A model generated the notes under the pieces. That model made no database searches. It was not told the origin of the DNA and was given only the letters and a program-made list of their open reading frames with translations. From NCBI GenBank assembly GCA_016706595.1, contig JADJJH010000007.1:310001-374000 (forward strand): a DNA stretch of 64,000 bases. The letters are read 5' to 3'. Source of the DNA: Bacteroidota bacterium (GTDB lineage Bacteria; Bacteroidota; Bacteroidia; Chitinophagales; Chitinophagaceae). Below are positions 18,600 to 26,979 of the stretch, piece after piece. How positions within the stretch are numbered: position 1 is the first letter of the stretch; every line of letters begins with the position of its first letter. A program made the position numbers and the translations under genes.

Positions 18600-20030
18600 A
18601 TGCATTTAAAGTACGAATCGATAATAAGGGAACCATTAGTTGACGGAGATAAATCCTATCATCAGATTACTGAAGATATTTGTGCCCCGATTGAAAGCAA
18701 ACCTACCAGATTATGGTATATCGGGTTCTTAATTTCAGCATCTCTTCTTGGCTTTGGCGCATTTAGCGTGGGTTGGGAAGTATATTGGGGAACAGGTGTT
18801 TGGAATTTGAATAAAACCATAGGCTGGGGTTGGGATATCACCAATTTCGTTTGGTGGGTAGGTATCGGTCATGCCGGAACACTCATCTCGGCAATACTTT
18901 TACTCTTCCGGCAAGGTTGGCGAACCGGGGTAAATCGAGCAGCGGAAGCCATGACGATTTTTGCGGTAATGTGCGCAGGTCAATTTCCAATTTGGCACAT
19001 GGGTCGTGTATGGGATGCCTTTTTTGTTTTGCCTTACGGAAACACAAGAGGTCCACTTTGGCCTAACTTTATTTCGCCACTTCTTTGGGACGTATTCGCC
19101 ATCTCAACTTATTTCACGGTATCCTTATTATTCTGGTATTCTGGTTTAATTCCTGATTTTGCTACCTTACGTGATCGTGCCAAAACTAATTTCAGAAAAA
19201 TGGCCTATGGTGTGGCTTCATTTGGATGGGCAGGAAGTGCAAAACATTGGCAGCGTCATGAAATGTTAAGTTTGGTATTGGCAGGTTTAAGTACACCTCT
19301 TGTACTTTCGGTACATACCATTGTATCGTTCGACTTTGCCACGTCTATCGTTCCGGGTTGGCATACTACCATCTTCCCTCCTTATTTCGTTGCAGGTGCC
19401 GTATTCTCGGGCTTCGCGATGGTACAAACTTTATTAATTATTACACGTAAGGTGTTAAATCTACAAGATTATATAACTATCGGACATCTAGAGGCCATGA
19501 ACAAAGTAATTGTTCTCACAGGTTCTATTGTTGGTGTTGCTTATTTAACTGAATTATTTATCGCTTATTATAGTGGTGTTTTGTGGGAGCAAGAAGCATT
19601 TCGCTTGCGTGTATTAGGGCCGTATTGGTGGGCGTATTGGGCGATGATGACGTGTAATGTGGTATCTCCTCAATTATTCTGGTTTAAAAAATTACGACGT
19701 AATGTTTGGTTCACCTTCTTTATGAGTATTATCGTAAATATTGGGATGTGGTTCGAGCGATTTGTAATTATCATGGCCTTACATCGTGATTATTTACCAT
19801 CAAGTTGGAGTTATTATACACCATCATGGACAGAGGTAGGTTTCTATCTAGGATCTTTTGGATTATTCTTTACTTGCTTCTTCTTATTTGCTAAGTATTT
19901 CCCTGTAATTGCCATTGCTGAAATTAAGTTCATCTTAAAAACCAGTGGCGAGAACTATAAAAATAAAATGGTACCTATCGAAGAGAAAAGTACTGAACAT
20001 TTTATCGAAGAACAAAGTCATCATCATTAA
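18600..20030 (+). CDS. actC: Alternative complex III subunit ActC, NrfD-like quinol-binding membrane protein
   Basis: The 476-residue integral membrane protein has about ten hydrophobic helices and belongs to the NrfD/PsrC family. It is expected to hold the quinol oxidation site of the complex. Recognisable segments are FVWWVGIGHAGTLISAILLL and WHMGRVWDAFFVLPYGN. It ends in a short tail with HHH. It lies 60 bases after actB and 38 bases before actD, within the same operon. Start MHLKYESIIREPL is the usual ActC N-terminus. Confidence 0.93.
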   Translation: MHLKYESIIREPLVDGDKSYHQITEDICAPIESKPTRLWYIGFLISASLLGFGAFSVGWEVYWGTGVWNLNKTIGWGWDITNFVWWVGIGHAGTLISAILLLFRQGWRTGVNRAAEAMTIFAVMCAGQFPIWHMGRVWDAFFVLPYGNTRGPLWPNFISPLLWDVFAISTYFTVSLLFWYSGLIPDFATLRDRAKTNFRKMAYGVASFGWAGSAKHWQRHEMLSLVLAGLSTPLVLSVHTIVSFDFATSIVPGWHTTIFPPYFVAGAVFSGFAMVQTLLIITRKVLNLQDYITIGHLEAMNKVIVLTGSIVGVAYLTELFIAYYSGVLWEQEAFRLRVLGPYWWAYWAMMTCNVVSPQLFWFKKLRRNVWFTFFMSIIVNIGMWFERFVIIMALHRDYLPSSWSYYTPSWTEVGFYLGSFGLFFTCFFLFAKYFPVIAIAEIKFILKTSGENYKNKMVPIEEKSTEHFIEEQSHHH

Positions 20031-20068
20031 TCACCAACCTTAGGTACTAAACTAGTAATTGAAATAAA

Positions 20069-20650
20069 ATGAGTATTAAAAAATTTGCAGTAGCCACATA
20101 CGACGACGAAGCAGTATTGTTTCCGGCGGTTAAAAAAGTACGTGGGGCAGGCTATAAAATACATGATGTTTTTACACCATTTGCCGTTCACGGTTTGGAT
20201 GAAGCATTAGGAGAAAAAGAAAGTGATTTGCATATTGCAGGTTTTATCTATGGTTTAACCGGAACGGCAACTGCATTGGGTTTTATGGGTTGGATTTTTA
20301 CAACCGATTGGCCACAAAATTTTGGAGGTAAACCTTTATTCCCATTACCTGCATTTATTCCTATTGTATTTGAATTAACGGTGCTTTTCTCGGCAGTAGG
20401 AATGGTACTTACATTTTGCTATTTGAACCAAATTATGCCTGGTGTTAAAAAGCATATCTTCAATCCACGTCAAACCGATGATAAGTTTGTCATGGTAATT
20501 GAAGTCAATGATGATACAGCAAACGATACGATGTCATTTTTGAAGGGAACAGGTGCTGAAAGTACTGAACTTCAAATAGCAGAATCAGAATGGTGGTATG
20601 GACGATTTGATAAAAAAGAAGATTACGAATTACAACAACAAATAGCATAA
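20069..20650 (+). CDS. actD: Alternative complex III subunit ActD (DUF3341)
   Basis: ActD is a small structural subunit of alternative complex III. The 193-residue product begins with a soluble domain (FAVATYDDEAVLFPAVKKVR) and has two membrane helices near residues 57-77 and 94-118, followed by a C-terminal soluble part with the FNPRQTDDKFV segment common to the family. This matches the DUF3341 layout. actE starts 6 bases after its stop. Confidence 0.92.
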   Translation: MSIKKFAVATYDDEAVLFPAVKKVRGAGYKIHDVFTPFAVHGLDEALGEKESDLHIAGFIYGLTGTATALGFMGWIFTTDWPQNFGGKPLFPLPAFIPIVFELTVLFSAVGMVLTFCYLNQIMPGVKKHIFNPRQTDDKFVMVIEVNDDTANDTMSFLKGTGAESTELQIAESEWWYGRFDKKEDYELQQQIA

Positions 20651-20656
20651 GTAGTT

Positions 20657-21340
20657 ATGAAGAAATTATCTGTATATATCCTTTTCGTTGTAGCAAGTCT
20701 TATCGTTTCTTGCGGTAATGATGTGCATCGAAATCCAGGAAGAGTGTACGCACCTGATATGGTATACTCACGCGCTGTTGATTATTATAACGGAACCGAG
20801 AAAATTGAAGAAGCAGGAGGCCGTTACAACAAGATGCCAGCACCCAATACTATTGCGCGTGAGCAAGCCTTACCCGACCATATTGCCGAAGCCGATACTT
20901 TGGCTGCCAATGCACATATGTGCAATATAAATTTAACTGAAAAGGATTTGGAAGAAGGAAAACGATTGTTTTTAATCTATTGCGGTATTTGTCATGGCGA
21001 AAAAATGGATGGAAATGGTCCATTATATACCAGCGGAAAATTTGCAGCGATGCCTGCGAATCTTCGTTCCGGAGAAAAATATTTGGCTATGAGCCAAGGT
21101 CGTATTTATCACGGAATTGTGTATGGTAAAAATACTATGGGTTCATATGCAGGACAATTAGATACCAAACAACGTTGGCAAGTAGTTGCTTACATTAAGA
21201 AGGTGCAAAGCGAAAATGGAGGAGCAGCTTTTACAATGGTAAAATCAGCCACTATAGATAGTACTAAAGCCAGCAACCTAAAAACAGAAGCGCCTGCAAC
21301 TCAGGCTGCCAATACAGTAACAAAACCTGCAACCCATTAA
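20657..21340 (+). CDS. actE: Alternative complex III subunit ActE, monoheme cytochrome c lipoprotein
   Basis: The 227-residue product starts with a lipoprotein signal peptide (VASLIVSCG, Cys near residue 19). One CGICH heme site lies near residue 110, with a distal Met in MGSYAGQL or a nearby position. The N-terminal region has the conserved MVYSRAVDYY segment and the C-terminus is an Ala/Thr-rich tail. It is the membrane-anchored cytochrome that should pass electrons from complex III to the oxidase. The actD stop and this start are 6 bases apart. Confidence 0.92.
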   Translation: MKKLSVYILFVVASLIVSCGNDVHRNPGRVYAPDMVYSRAVDYYNGTEKIEEAGGRYNKMPAPNTIAREQALPDHIAEADTLAANAHMCNINLTEKDLEEGKRLFLIYCGICHGEKMDGNGPLYTSGKFAAMPANLRSGEKYLAMSQGRIYHGIVYGKNTMGSYAGQLDTKQRWQVVAYIKKVQSENGGAAFTMVKSATIDSTKASNLKTEAPATQAANTVTKPATH

Positions 21341-21371
21341 TAAAACTGAATATTTAAAATTATTATAGAAG

Positions 21372-22586
21372 ATGTTGAATCAAGAATTTAAAATTCCGGC
21401 TAAACTAAAAACTACCAGCTTTGCATTATTAGGTATTGGTGTACTGACCCTATTGGCCGGATTGTTTTTTTTATTGATAAAAGGAGATCAGTTTGCACAA
21501 AATCGTTTTTGGGCGGTATTGATGCAAAACAGTATATTCTTTTTATTGATTAGTTTAGCAAGTGTATTTATTTTGAGCGCAACGAGTTTAGCACAAGCCG
21601 GATGGATAGTATCTTTTAGAAGAATTCCAGAAGCTATCGCAAGTATCGTTTGGGTATTGGCGCTTATTGTTGGTGTATTACTATTGACGATTGTTTGGAC
21701 AGACAATACCCATGTATACTCTTGGCTTGATCCAACTTTTAATCCTAAAAATGAATTGAATGGTTTAAAGAATTTCTTTTTAAGCAAACCATTTTTCACT
21801 TTCTGGACCATTTTAACCTTGGCATTATGGAGTTTTTTTGGCATGAAATTGCGCCAACTTTCTATAAAGCAAGATAGCGAACCTAAAGGTTCTACAAAAG
21901 TGTATTGGTTAAATTTCAATTACTCTGCAGGTTTCATTTTCACATTTGCCTTAACCCTTGCATCAACTATTCCATGGTTATGGATTATGAGCATCGATTC
22001 GCATTGGTTTTCAACCATGTTTAGCTGGTACACCTTTGCAAGCTCATTTGTAAGTGGAATGAGTATGATTATGTTATGGGTATTGTATACAAAACGACAT
22101 GGTTATCTTGATATTGTAAGCACCGAGCATGTACACGATTTAGGTAAGTTTATGTTCGCTTTTAGTATTTTTTGGACCTACTTATGGTTCTCACAATTCA
22201 TGCTTATTTGGTATGCAAATATTCCTGAAGAAACCGTTTATTTTCAAATTCGCTTTCATGGGCCTTACCGCATTTTTTATTGGTTGAATATTATCTTAAA
22301 TTTTGTTGCCCCAATTTTGATACTTATGCCACGACCTAATAAAAGAAATTATTTTGTGGTAAGTTTGGTAGCCATCATCATTATTTTAGGGCATTGGATA
22401 GATTTTTACCAAATGATTATGCCTACAGTTGTTGGTCCGGATTGGAAATTGGGTTGGTTTGATGCAGGTATAGTTTGCGGATTTATTGGTTTAATCATAA
22501 CCTTAGTAAGTAATAAACTTACAACCGCACCTATCGTTCCTCAAAATCATCCATTCTTGAAAGAAACAGTGATTCATATTAGCTAA
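21372..22586 (+). CDS. actF: Alternative complex III subunit ActF
   Basis: The 404-residue polytopic membrane protein has about ten hydrophobic helices and is a diverged relative of ActC. Segments such as FAFSIFWTYLWFSQFMLIWY and FYWLNIILNFVAPILILM fit Bacteroidota quinol:cytochrome c oxidoreductase subunit F. Its function in the complex is structural or in proton coupling, the latter being a hypothesis. It sits between actE and coxB with spacers of 31 and 22 bases. Confidence 0.9.
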   Translation: MLNQEFKIPAKLKTTSFALLGIGVLTLLAGLFFLLIKGDQFAQNRFWAVLMQNSIFFLLISLASVFILSATSLAQAGWIVSFRRIPEAIASIVWVLALIVGVLLLTIVWTDNTHVYSWLDPTFNPKNELNGLKNFFLSKPFFTFWTILTLALWSFFGMKLRQLSIKQDSEPKGSTKVYWLNFNYSAGFIFTFALTLASTIPWLWIMSIDSHWFSTMFSWYTFASSFVSGMSMIMLWVLYTKRHGYLDIVSTEHVHDLGKFMFAFSIFWTYLWFSQFMLIWYANIPEETVYFQIRFHGPYRIFYWLNIILNFVAPILILMPRPNKRNYFVVSLVAIIIILGHWIDFYQMIMPTVVGPDWKLGWFDAGIVCGFIGLIITLVSNKLTTAPIVPQNHPFLKETVIHIS

Positions 22587-22608
22587 AAATTTAAATAGAT
22601 AAAAAGAT

Positions 22609-23646
22609 ATGTCCGGATTATTATTAGTTTTTCTTGTTGCCCTGATTTTCATCGTCTTGTATCAGGTTTCACGATCGAGTGAAATGGTTGCTCGCATCCA
22701 GGGTGAAGAGTTATTCGATAAAAAAAGAAATAAAATTTTATCTTATTCCATGTTAGTGCTTTGGGTAGCTTTTATGGTGGGTATATATGCTTGCCATGTA
22801 TACATGATGCCACTTATGGGGCCTGCCGCAGCATCTGATCATGGAAAAGATTACGATTTTATGTTTTTAGTAACGCTTTGGGTTACTGGCTTGGTATTTA
22901 TGCTTACACAGTTTTTATTGTTTTGGTTCGCATTTAAATATCAGCGCATCGGCGATAAAGTGCCTTATAATTTTGCCCATAGCACAAAACTTGAATTGGT
23001 ATGGACTACTATTCCAGCCTTAGCAATGGCGGTATTAGTAGCTATTGGGTTGAAGAGTTGGTTTAAAATGACCGATGCAGCCCCAAAAGGAGCTATGCAA
23101 ATTGAAATGGTAGGGAAACAATTTAACTGGATTTCGCGTTATGCTGGAGCCGATGGCGTTTTGGGTAAAAAGAATTACACACTCATAAACGATAATAATA
23201 ACATATTAGGTTTAGACTGGAATGACAAAAAGAATATGGACGATATTGTTATACCTAATGGTGAAATACATTTAGTAGTGAATAAACCTGTTGAATTACT
23301 AATTGGTTCAAGAGATGTAATTCACGATGTGGGCTTATCTCATTTTAGATTAAAAATGGATGCGGTTCCGGGTATTACTACAAGATTGTGGTTTACCCCA
23401 ACAGTAACTACCGCACAAATGAAGAAGAAAACAGGCAACAATGACTTTGTATATGAAGTATCATGCGATCAGATGTGTGGAAAGGGCCACTATTCAATGC
23501 GTGCCGTTGTAATTGTAGAAACACAAGCACAATTTGATGCATGGATGCAAATGCAGCAGTCGTATTATGCACAAAATCATGCGGCACCAGAAGCTGCCCC
23601 TACCAAAGCCGAATCCGATTCTGTGAAACAAATTACAATGAATTAA
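22609..23646 (+). CDS. coxB: Cytochrome c oxidase subunit II
   Basis: Subunit II takes electrons from cytochrome c through the CuA centre. The 345-residue product has helices near 5-22, 45-65 and 83-105; the N-terminal extra helix and the absence of a cytochrome c tail are visible. The CuA ligands are in HDVGLSHFRL and SCDQMCGKGHYSM near residue 285, all present. A long acidic-to-neutral insertion precedes the CuA domain (NDNNNILGLDWNDK). The C-terminus is Ala/Gln-rich with several His. It is encoded 22 bases after actF, so the oxidase and complex III are co-transcribed and may form a supercomplex. Confidence 0.94.
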   Translation: MSGLLLVFLVALIFIVLYQVSRSSEMVARIQGEELFDKKRNKILSYSMLVLWVAFMVGIYACHVYMMPLMGPAAASDHGKDYDFMFLVTLWVTGLVFMLTQFLLFWFAFKYQRIGDKVPYNFAHSTKLELVWTTIPALAMAVLVAIGLKSWFKMTDAAPKGAMQIEMVGKQFNWISRYAGADGVLGKKNYTLINDNNNILGLDWNDKKNMDDIVIPNGEIHLVVNKPVELLIGSRDVIHDVGLSHFRLKMDAVPGITTRLWFTPTVTTAQMKKKTGNNDFVYEVSCDQMCGKGHYSMRAVVIVETQAQFDAWMQMQQSYYAQNHAAPEAAPTKAESDSVKQITMN

Positions 23647-23660
23647 ATTAAAGCAGTAAA

Positions 23661-25490
23661 ATGAGTAACGAAGCAAGTATACATCAACACAACGTTCATA
23701 CACATGACGATCATGGGCATCACGACCATCATGAGCATGCACATCATGAGCATAAGCAACATTTCTTTACGAAATATGTGTTTAGCCAGGATCATAAAAT
23801 TATTTCGCGTCAATTTTTAATTACCGGTATTTTCTGGGCTATCGTTGGGGGCTTAATGTCTGTCTTTTTCCGCCTTCAATTAGGATTCCCTGATGAAACA
23901 TTTAAAGTACTATCGTTCTTTTTAGGCGATTGGGCACCTAAGGGAAAAATGGATCCGGAAATGTATTATGGTTTAATTACCATACACGGAACTGTGCTCG
24001 TTTTCTTTGTACTTACTGCCGGCTTAAGTGGAACATTCAGTAACTTTTTAATTCCTTTACAAATTGGCGCAAGAGACATGGCATCGCCATTCTTGAACAT
24101 GCTTTCGTATTGGTTTTTTGCAGTAGCAGGTGCTATTATGTTTGTTTCATTATTTTTATCTACCGGACCGGCATCAGGCGGCTGGACAACTTACCCGCCT
24201 TTAAGTGCGCTTAAAGAAGCCTCTATGGGTTCGGGCTTAGGCATGGATTTATGGTTAGTGAGTATGGCACTATTTGTAGTATCATCATTGTTAGGTGGGT
24301 TAAATTATATCGTAACTATTTTAAATATGCGTACCAAGGGTATGAGCATGACAAGGATGCCTTTAACTATATGGGCTTTCTTATTTACTGCAATATTGGG
24401 CGTATTATCTTTCCCAGTCTTGCTTTCGGCCGCAGTACTTTTATTGTTCGATCGTCATGCAGGAACCAGTTTCTATTTGTCAGAAATTTATATTGCAGGA
24501 AAAGCGCTTCCCAATGTTGGAGGATCAGCTATCTTATACCAACATTTATTTTGGTTCTTAGGTCACCCCGAAGTGTATATCATTATGTTACCTGCAATGG
24601 GTATGGCATCTGAAATATTATCAACCCATTCACGTAAACCCATTTTTGGTTATATGGCGATGGTATTATCATTGATTGGTATCACAGTACTCGCATTTTT
24701 AGTGTGGGCACATCATATGTTTGTAACCGGTATGAGTCCTTTCTTAGGAGGAATATTTGTATTACTCACCTTATTAATTGCCATTCCTTCAGCAGTAAAA
24801 GTATTTAACTGGCTTACTACGATTTTCAAAGGAAATATTCGGTTTACGGTACCTATGCTTTTTGCCATTGGTTTTGTATCATTATTTATCTCTGGAGGTT
24901 TAACCGGTTTGTTTCTAGGTAATTCAGCACTTGATATTCACTTACATGATACGTATTTTGTGGTAGCCCACTTCCATATCGTGATGGGGATATCGGCTTT
25001 CTTTGGAATGTTTGCCGGTGTTTATCATTGGTTTCCAAAAATGTATGGACGCTTTATGAATAATACCATGGGCTATGTTCACTTCTTTATCACTTTTGTA
25101 GGATCGTATGTGATATTTTGGCCTATGCACTACGAAGGTGTTGCAGGTATGCCGCGTCGATATTATGATTTTACCAATTGGGAATCATTTAATCAATTTG
25201 GCGAGTTAAACCAGATGATTAGTGTAGCTGCCATCATTGTTTTCTTTGCTCAATTACTTTTTGTTTTCAATTATTTTGTTAGCATTTGGAAGGGTAAGAA
25301 AGTAACCACACAAAACCCTTGGCAAGCTAACTCACTTGAGTGGACTACCCCGATTTTACCTGGGCATGGTAATTGGGATGGACCAATTCCTGAAGTACAT
25401 CGTTGGGCCTACGATTATAAGGATAATGGAGAGGGCGGCGATTTTGTGCCTCAACATATTCCATTGAAAGAAGGCGAAGAATCTCATTAA
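23661..25490 (+). CDS. coxA: Cytochrome c oxidase subunit I
   Basis: Subunit I carries heme a, the heme a3-CuB site and proton channels. The 609-residue product has about twelve helices. CuB and the Tyr crosslink are in WFLGHPEVYIIMLP (about residue 300), further CuB His in WAHHMFVTGM, and the heme ligands in HDTYFVVAHFHIVM (about 430). The first 40 residues are unusually His-rich (HTHDDHGHHDHHEHAHHEH), a cytoplasmic extension absent from model enzymes. The start 15 bases after coxB confirms one operon. Confidence 0.95.
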   Translation: MSNEASIHQHNVHTHDDHGHHDHHEHAHHEHKQHFFTKYVFSQDHKIISRQFLITGIFWAIVGGLMSVFFRLQLGFPDETFKVLSFFLGDWAPKGKMDPEMYYGLITIHGTVLVFFVLTAGLSGTFSNFLIPLQIGARDMASPFLNMLSYWFFAVAGAIMFVSLFLSTGPASGGWTTYPPLSALKEASMGSGLGMDLWLVSMALFVVSSLLGGLNYIVTILNMRTKGMSMTRMPLTIWAFLFTAILGVLSFPVLLSAAVLLLFDRHAGTSFYLSEIYIAGKALPNVGGSAILYQHLFWFLGHPEVYIIMLPAMGMASEILSTHSRKPIFGYMAMVLSLIGITVLAFLVWAHHMFVTGMSPFLGGIFVLLTLLIAIPSAVKVFNWLTTIFKGNIRFTVPMLFAIGFVSLFISGGLTGLFLGNSALDIHLHDTYFVVAHFHIVMGISAFFGMFAGVYHWFPKMYGRFMNNTMGYVHFFITFVGSYVIFWPMHYEGVAGMPRRYYDFTNWESFNQFGELNQMISVAAIIVFFAQLLFVFNYFVSIWKGKKVTTQNPWQANSLEWTTPILPGHGNWDGPIPEVHRWAYDYKDNGEGGDFVPQHIPLKEGEESH

Positions 25491-25551
25491 TATCATCGCT
25501 TGTCCGATACGGAATTGGCGAATGAATTGTAATCTGCAAATGATTTGATGT

Positions 25552-26424
25552 ATGCTGATAGTTCAGAAATTTAAAGATTATCAGCAACTCATGAAACTCA
25601 ACCTAAGTATGTTGGTTGTGTTTTCGAGTGTAGTAGGTTATATCATTATTCCTGACTTGGTCATCCATTATTCCAAACTTCTCTATTTATTTCTGGGAGG
25701 AACTTTAATTACGGCAGCCGCAAATGCAGGAAATGAAATTTTAGAAAGGGATATCGATAAGATCATGCGGCGAACCCGTTTAAGGCCATTGCCCGATGGA
25801 AGAATGTCGATACTTGAAGCAAGTGTTTTTTGTTGCCTTACCTTAATAGCCGGACTCGCAATACTTTGGTTGCAATTTAACATGCTTACTGCAATACTAA
25901 GTTTTTTTTCATTTGCCTTATATGTAGGTTTATATACCCCATTAAAAAAAGTAACGCCATTTTCTGTATTGGTAGGCGCATTTCCGGGTTCATTGCCTTG
26001 TTTAATTGGATGGGTTGCAGGTACTAATGAAATGACAAGTATGGGTGCATGGACCTTATTTATTATTCAATTTTTTTGGCAGTTTCCGCATTTCTGGTCG
26101 ATTGCGTGGATAGGACATGAAGACTATGAAAAAGCTGGTTTAAAAATGTTGCCACGTATTGAAAAGGTTGGTCATTTTACGGCTTTTCAATGTGTGATCT
26201 ATAGTGCAGTATTAATTCCTTTAAGTGCTTTACCGATGATAACAATTCCGGGTAATGGCTGGATTTCGGTAATTGGGTTAGGATTGGCCTCGATTTGGTT
26301 TTTATATAATTCCTTACAGTTTTTAAAAGATAATTCAGACCTTAAAGCTAGGCGTGTGATGTTTGCTTCATTCGTTTATCTACCGGTTACCTTATTGAGC
26401 TTAGTGTTAGATAAATACTTGTAA
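25552..26424 (+). CDS. ctaB: Protoheme IX farnesyltransferase (heme O synthase)
   Basis: CtaB attaches farnesyl to heme b, giving heme O, the precursor of heme a for the oxidase encoded upstream. The 290-residue UbiA-family membrane protein has the first Asp-rich prenyl-diphosphate site in NEILERDIDKIMRRTRLRPLP (read as two overlapping motifs, N-x3-D-x-D-x2-M-x-R-T) and the second in WIGHEDYEKAGLKMLP. About eight or nine helices are seen. It is 61 bases after coxA and is the last gene of the operon; usual neighbours for subunit III and the assembly factor Sco are not found here. Confidence 0.93.
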   Translation: MLIVQKFKDYQQLMKLNLSMLVVFSSVVGYIIIPDLVIHYSKLLYLFLGGTLITAAANAGNEILERDIDKIMRRTRLRPLPDGRMSILEASVFCCLTLIAGLAILWLQFNMLTAILSFFSFALYVGLYTPLKKVTPFSVLVGAFPGSLPCLIGWVAGTNEMTSMGAWTLFIIQFFWQFPHFWSIAWIGHEDYEKAGLKMLPRIEKVGHFTAFQCVIYSAVLIPLSALPMITIPGNGWISVIGLGLASIWFLYNSLQFLKDNSDLKARRVMFASFVYLPVTLLSLVLDKYL

Positions 26425-26979
26425 TGACAAATCGGGTAGGGGAATTAGTGGAAAGCTCCCGACACTTCGGCCGGGACAGGCAAGGACTTATAGCGGATGA
26501 GCCCGGCCCATAAAGCCGAGATGAATTGAGTGGCTACAGAAAAAATGTGTGGCTTTTGGGACCCGCCAAATAGATATTTAGGGCCTGCTGTTTAATATAA
26601 AAGAATTGTAAACAAAAGAATGCATGGTATTTTAAGATTACACTAATGCATGACTTTTTTAATACATCCTTCAAATCCCTTGCATACGATTGGATGATTT
26701 TCACTTGTCATATGTATCTCCAAATTCGATGAATCGCTAAAAGGCTGTCCCGCACGTGCGGGATTATCCTTTCAACGATTCATCGAATTTGGAGCGCCTA
26801 TGACATAACCGGCAGGCCCTATTTAGATGAAAACAATTGTACCCCCGGAAAATTAAATTGCATATTGTTATGTAGTTTATTCAATAAGGGTTATGTTTAT
26901 TGTAACTATCGAATAATTGTCAAATCATTCTGAATCATTCGAAACTAATTTATTACATCATTTTAAAACCAACCATCAA
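26425..26979. other. Hairpin-rich intergenic region after ctaB
   Basis: No gene is supported. Positions 26441-26572 are a diverged copy of the interspersed palindromic family (agcccggcc and gggacccgcc blocks). Positions 26579-26821 are a distinct nested inverted-repeat element described separately. The remaining AT-rich bases lead to the next gene. Confidence 0.65.
26579..26821. repeat. Nested inverted-repeat element with 100-nt hairpin
   Basis: Outer 10-bp inverted repeats TAGGGCCTGC (26579-26588) and GCAGGCCCTA (26812-26821) bound a 243-bp unit. Its right half is a long hairpin: TGTCATA (26706) pairs with TATGACA (to 26805); a perfect 19-bp stem CTCCAAATTCGATGAATCG (26718-26736) pairs with 26776-26794; AAAGG pairs with CCTTT; and the tip is the 14-bp palindrome CCCGCACGTGCGGG (26749-26762). 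No ORF lies inside. It might be a MITE, a decayed recombination site or an RNA element. Confidence 0.75.
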
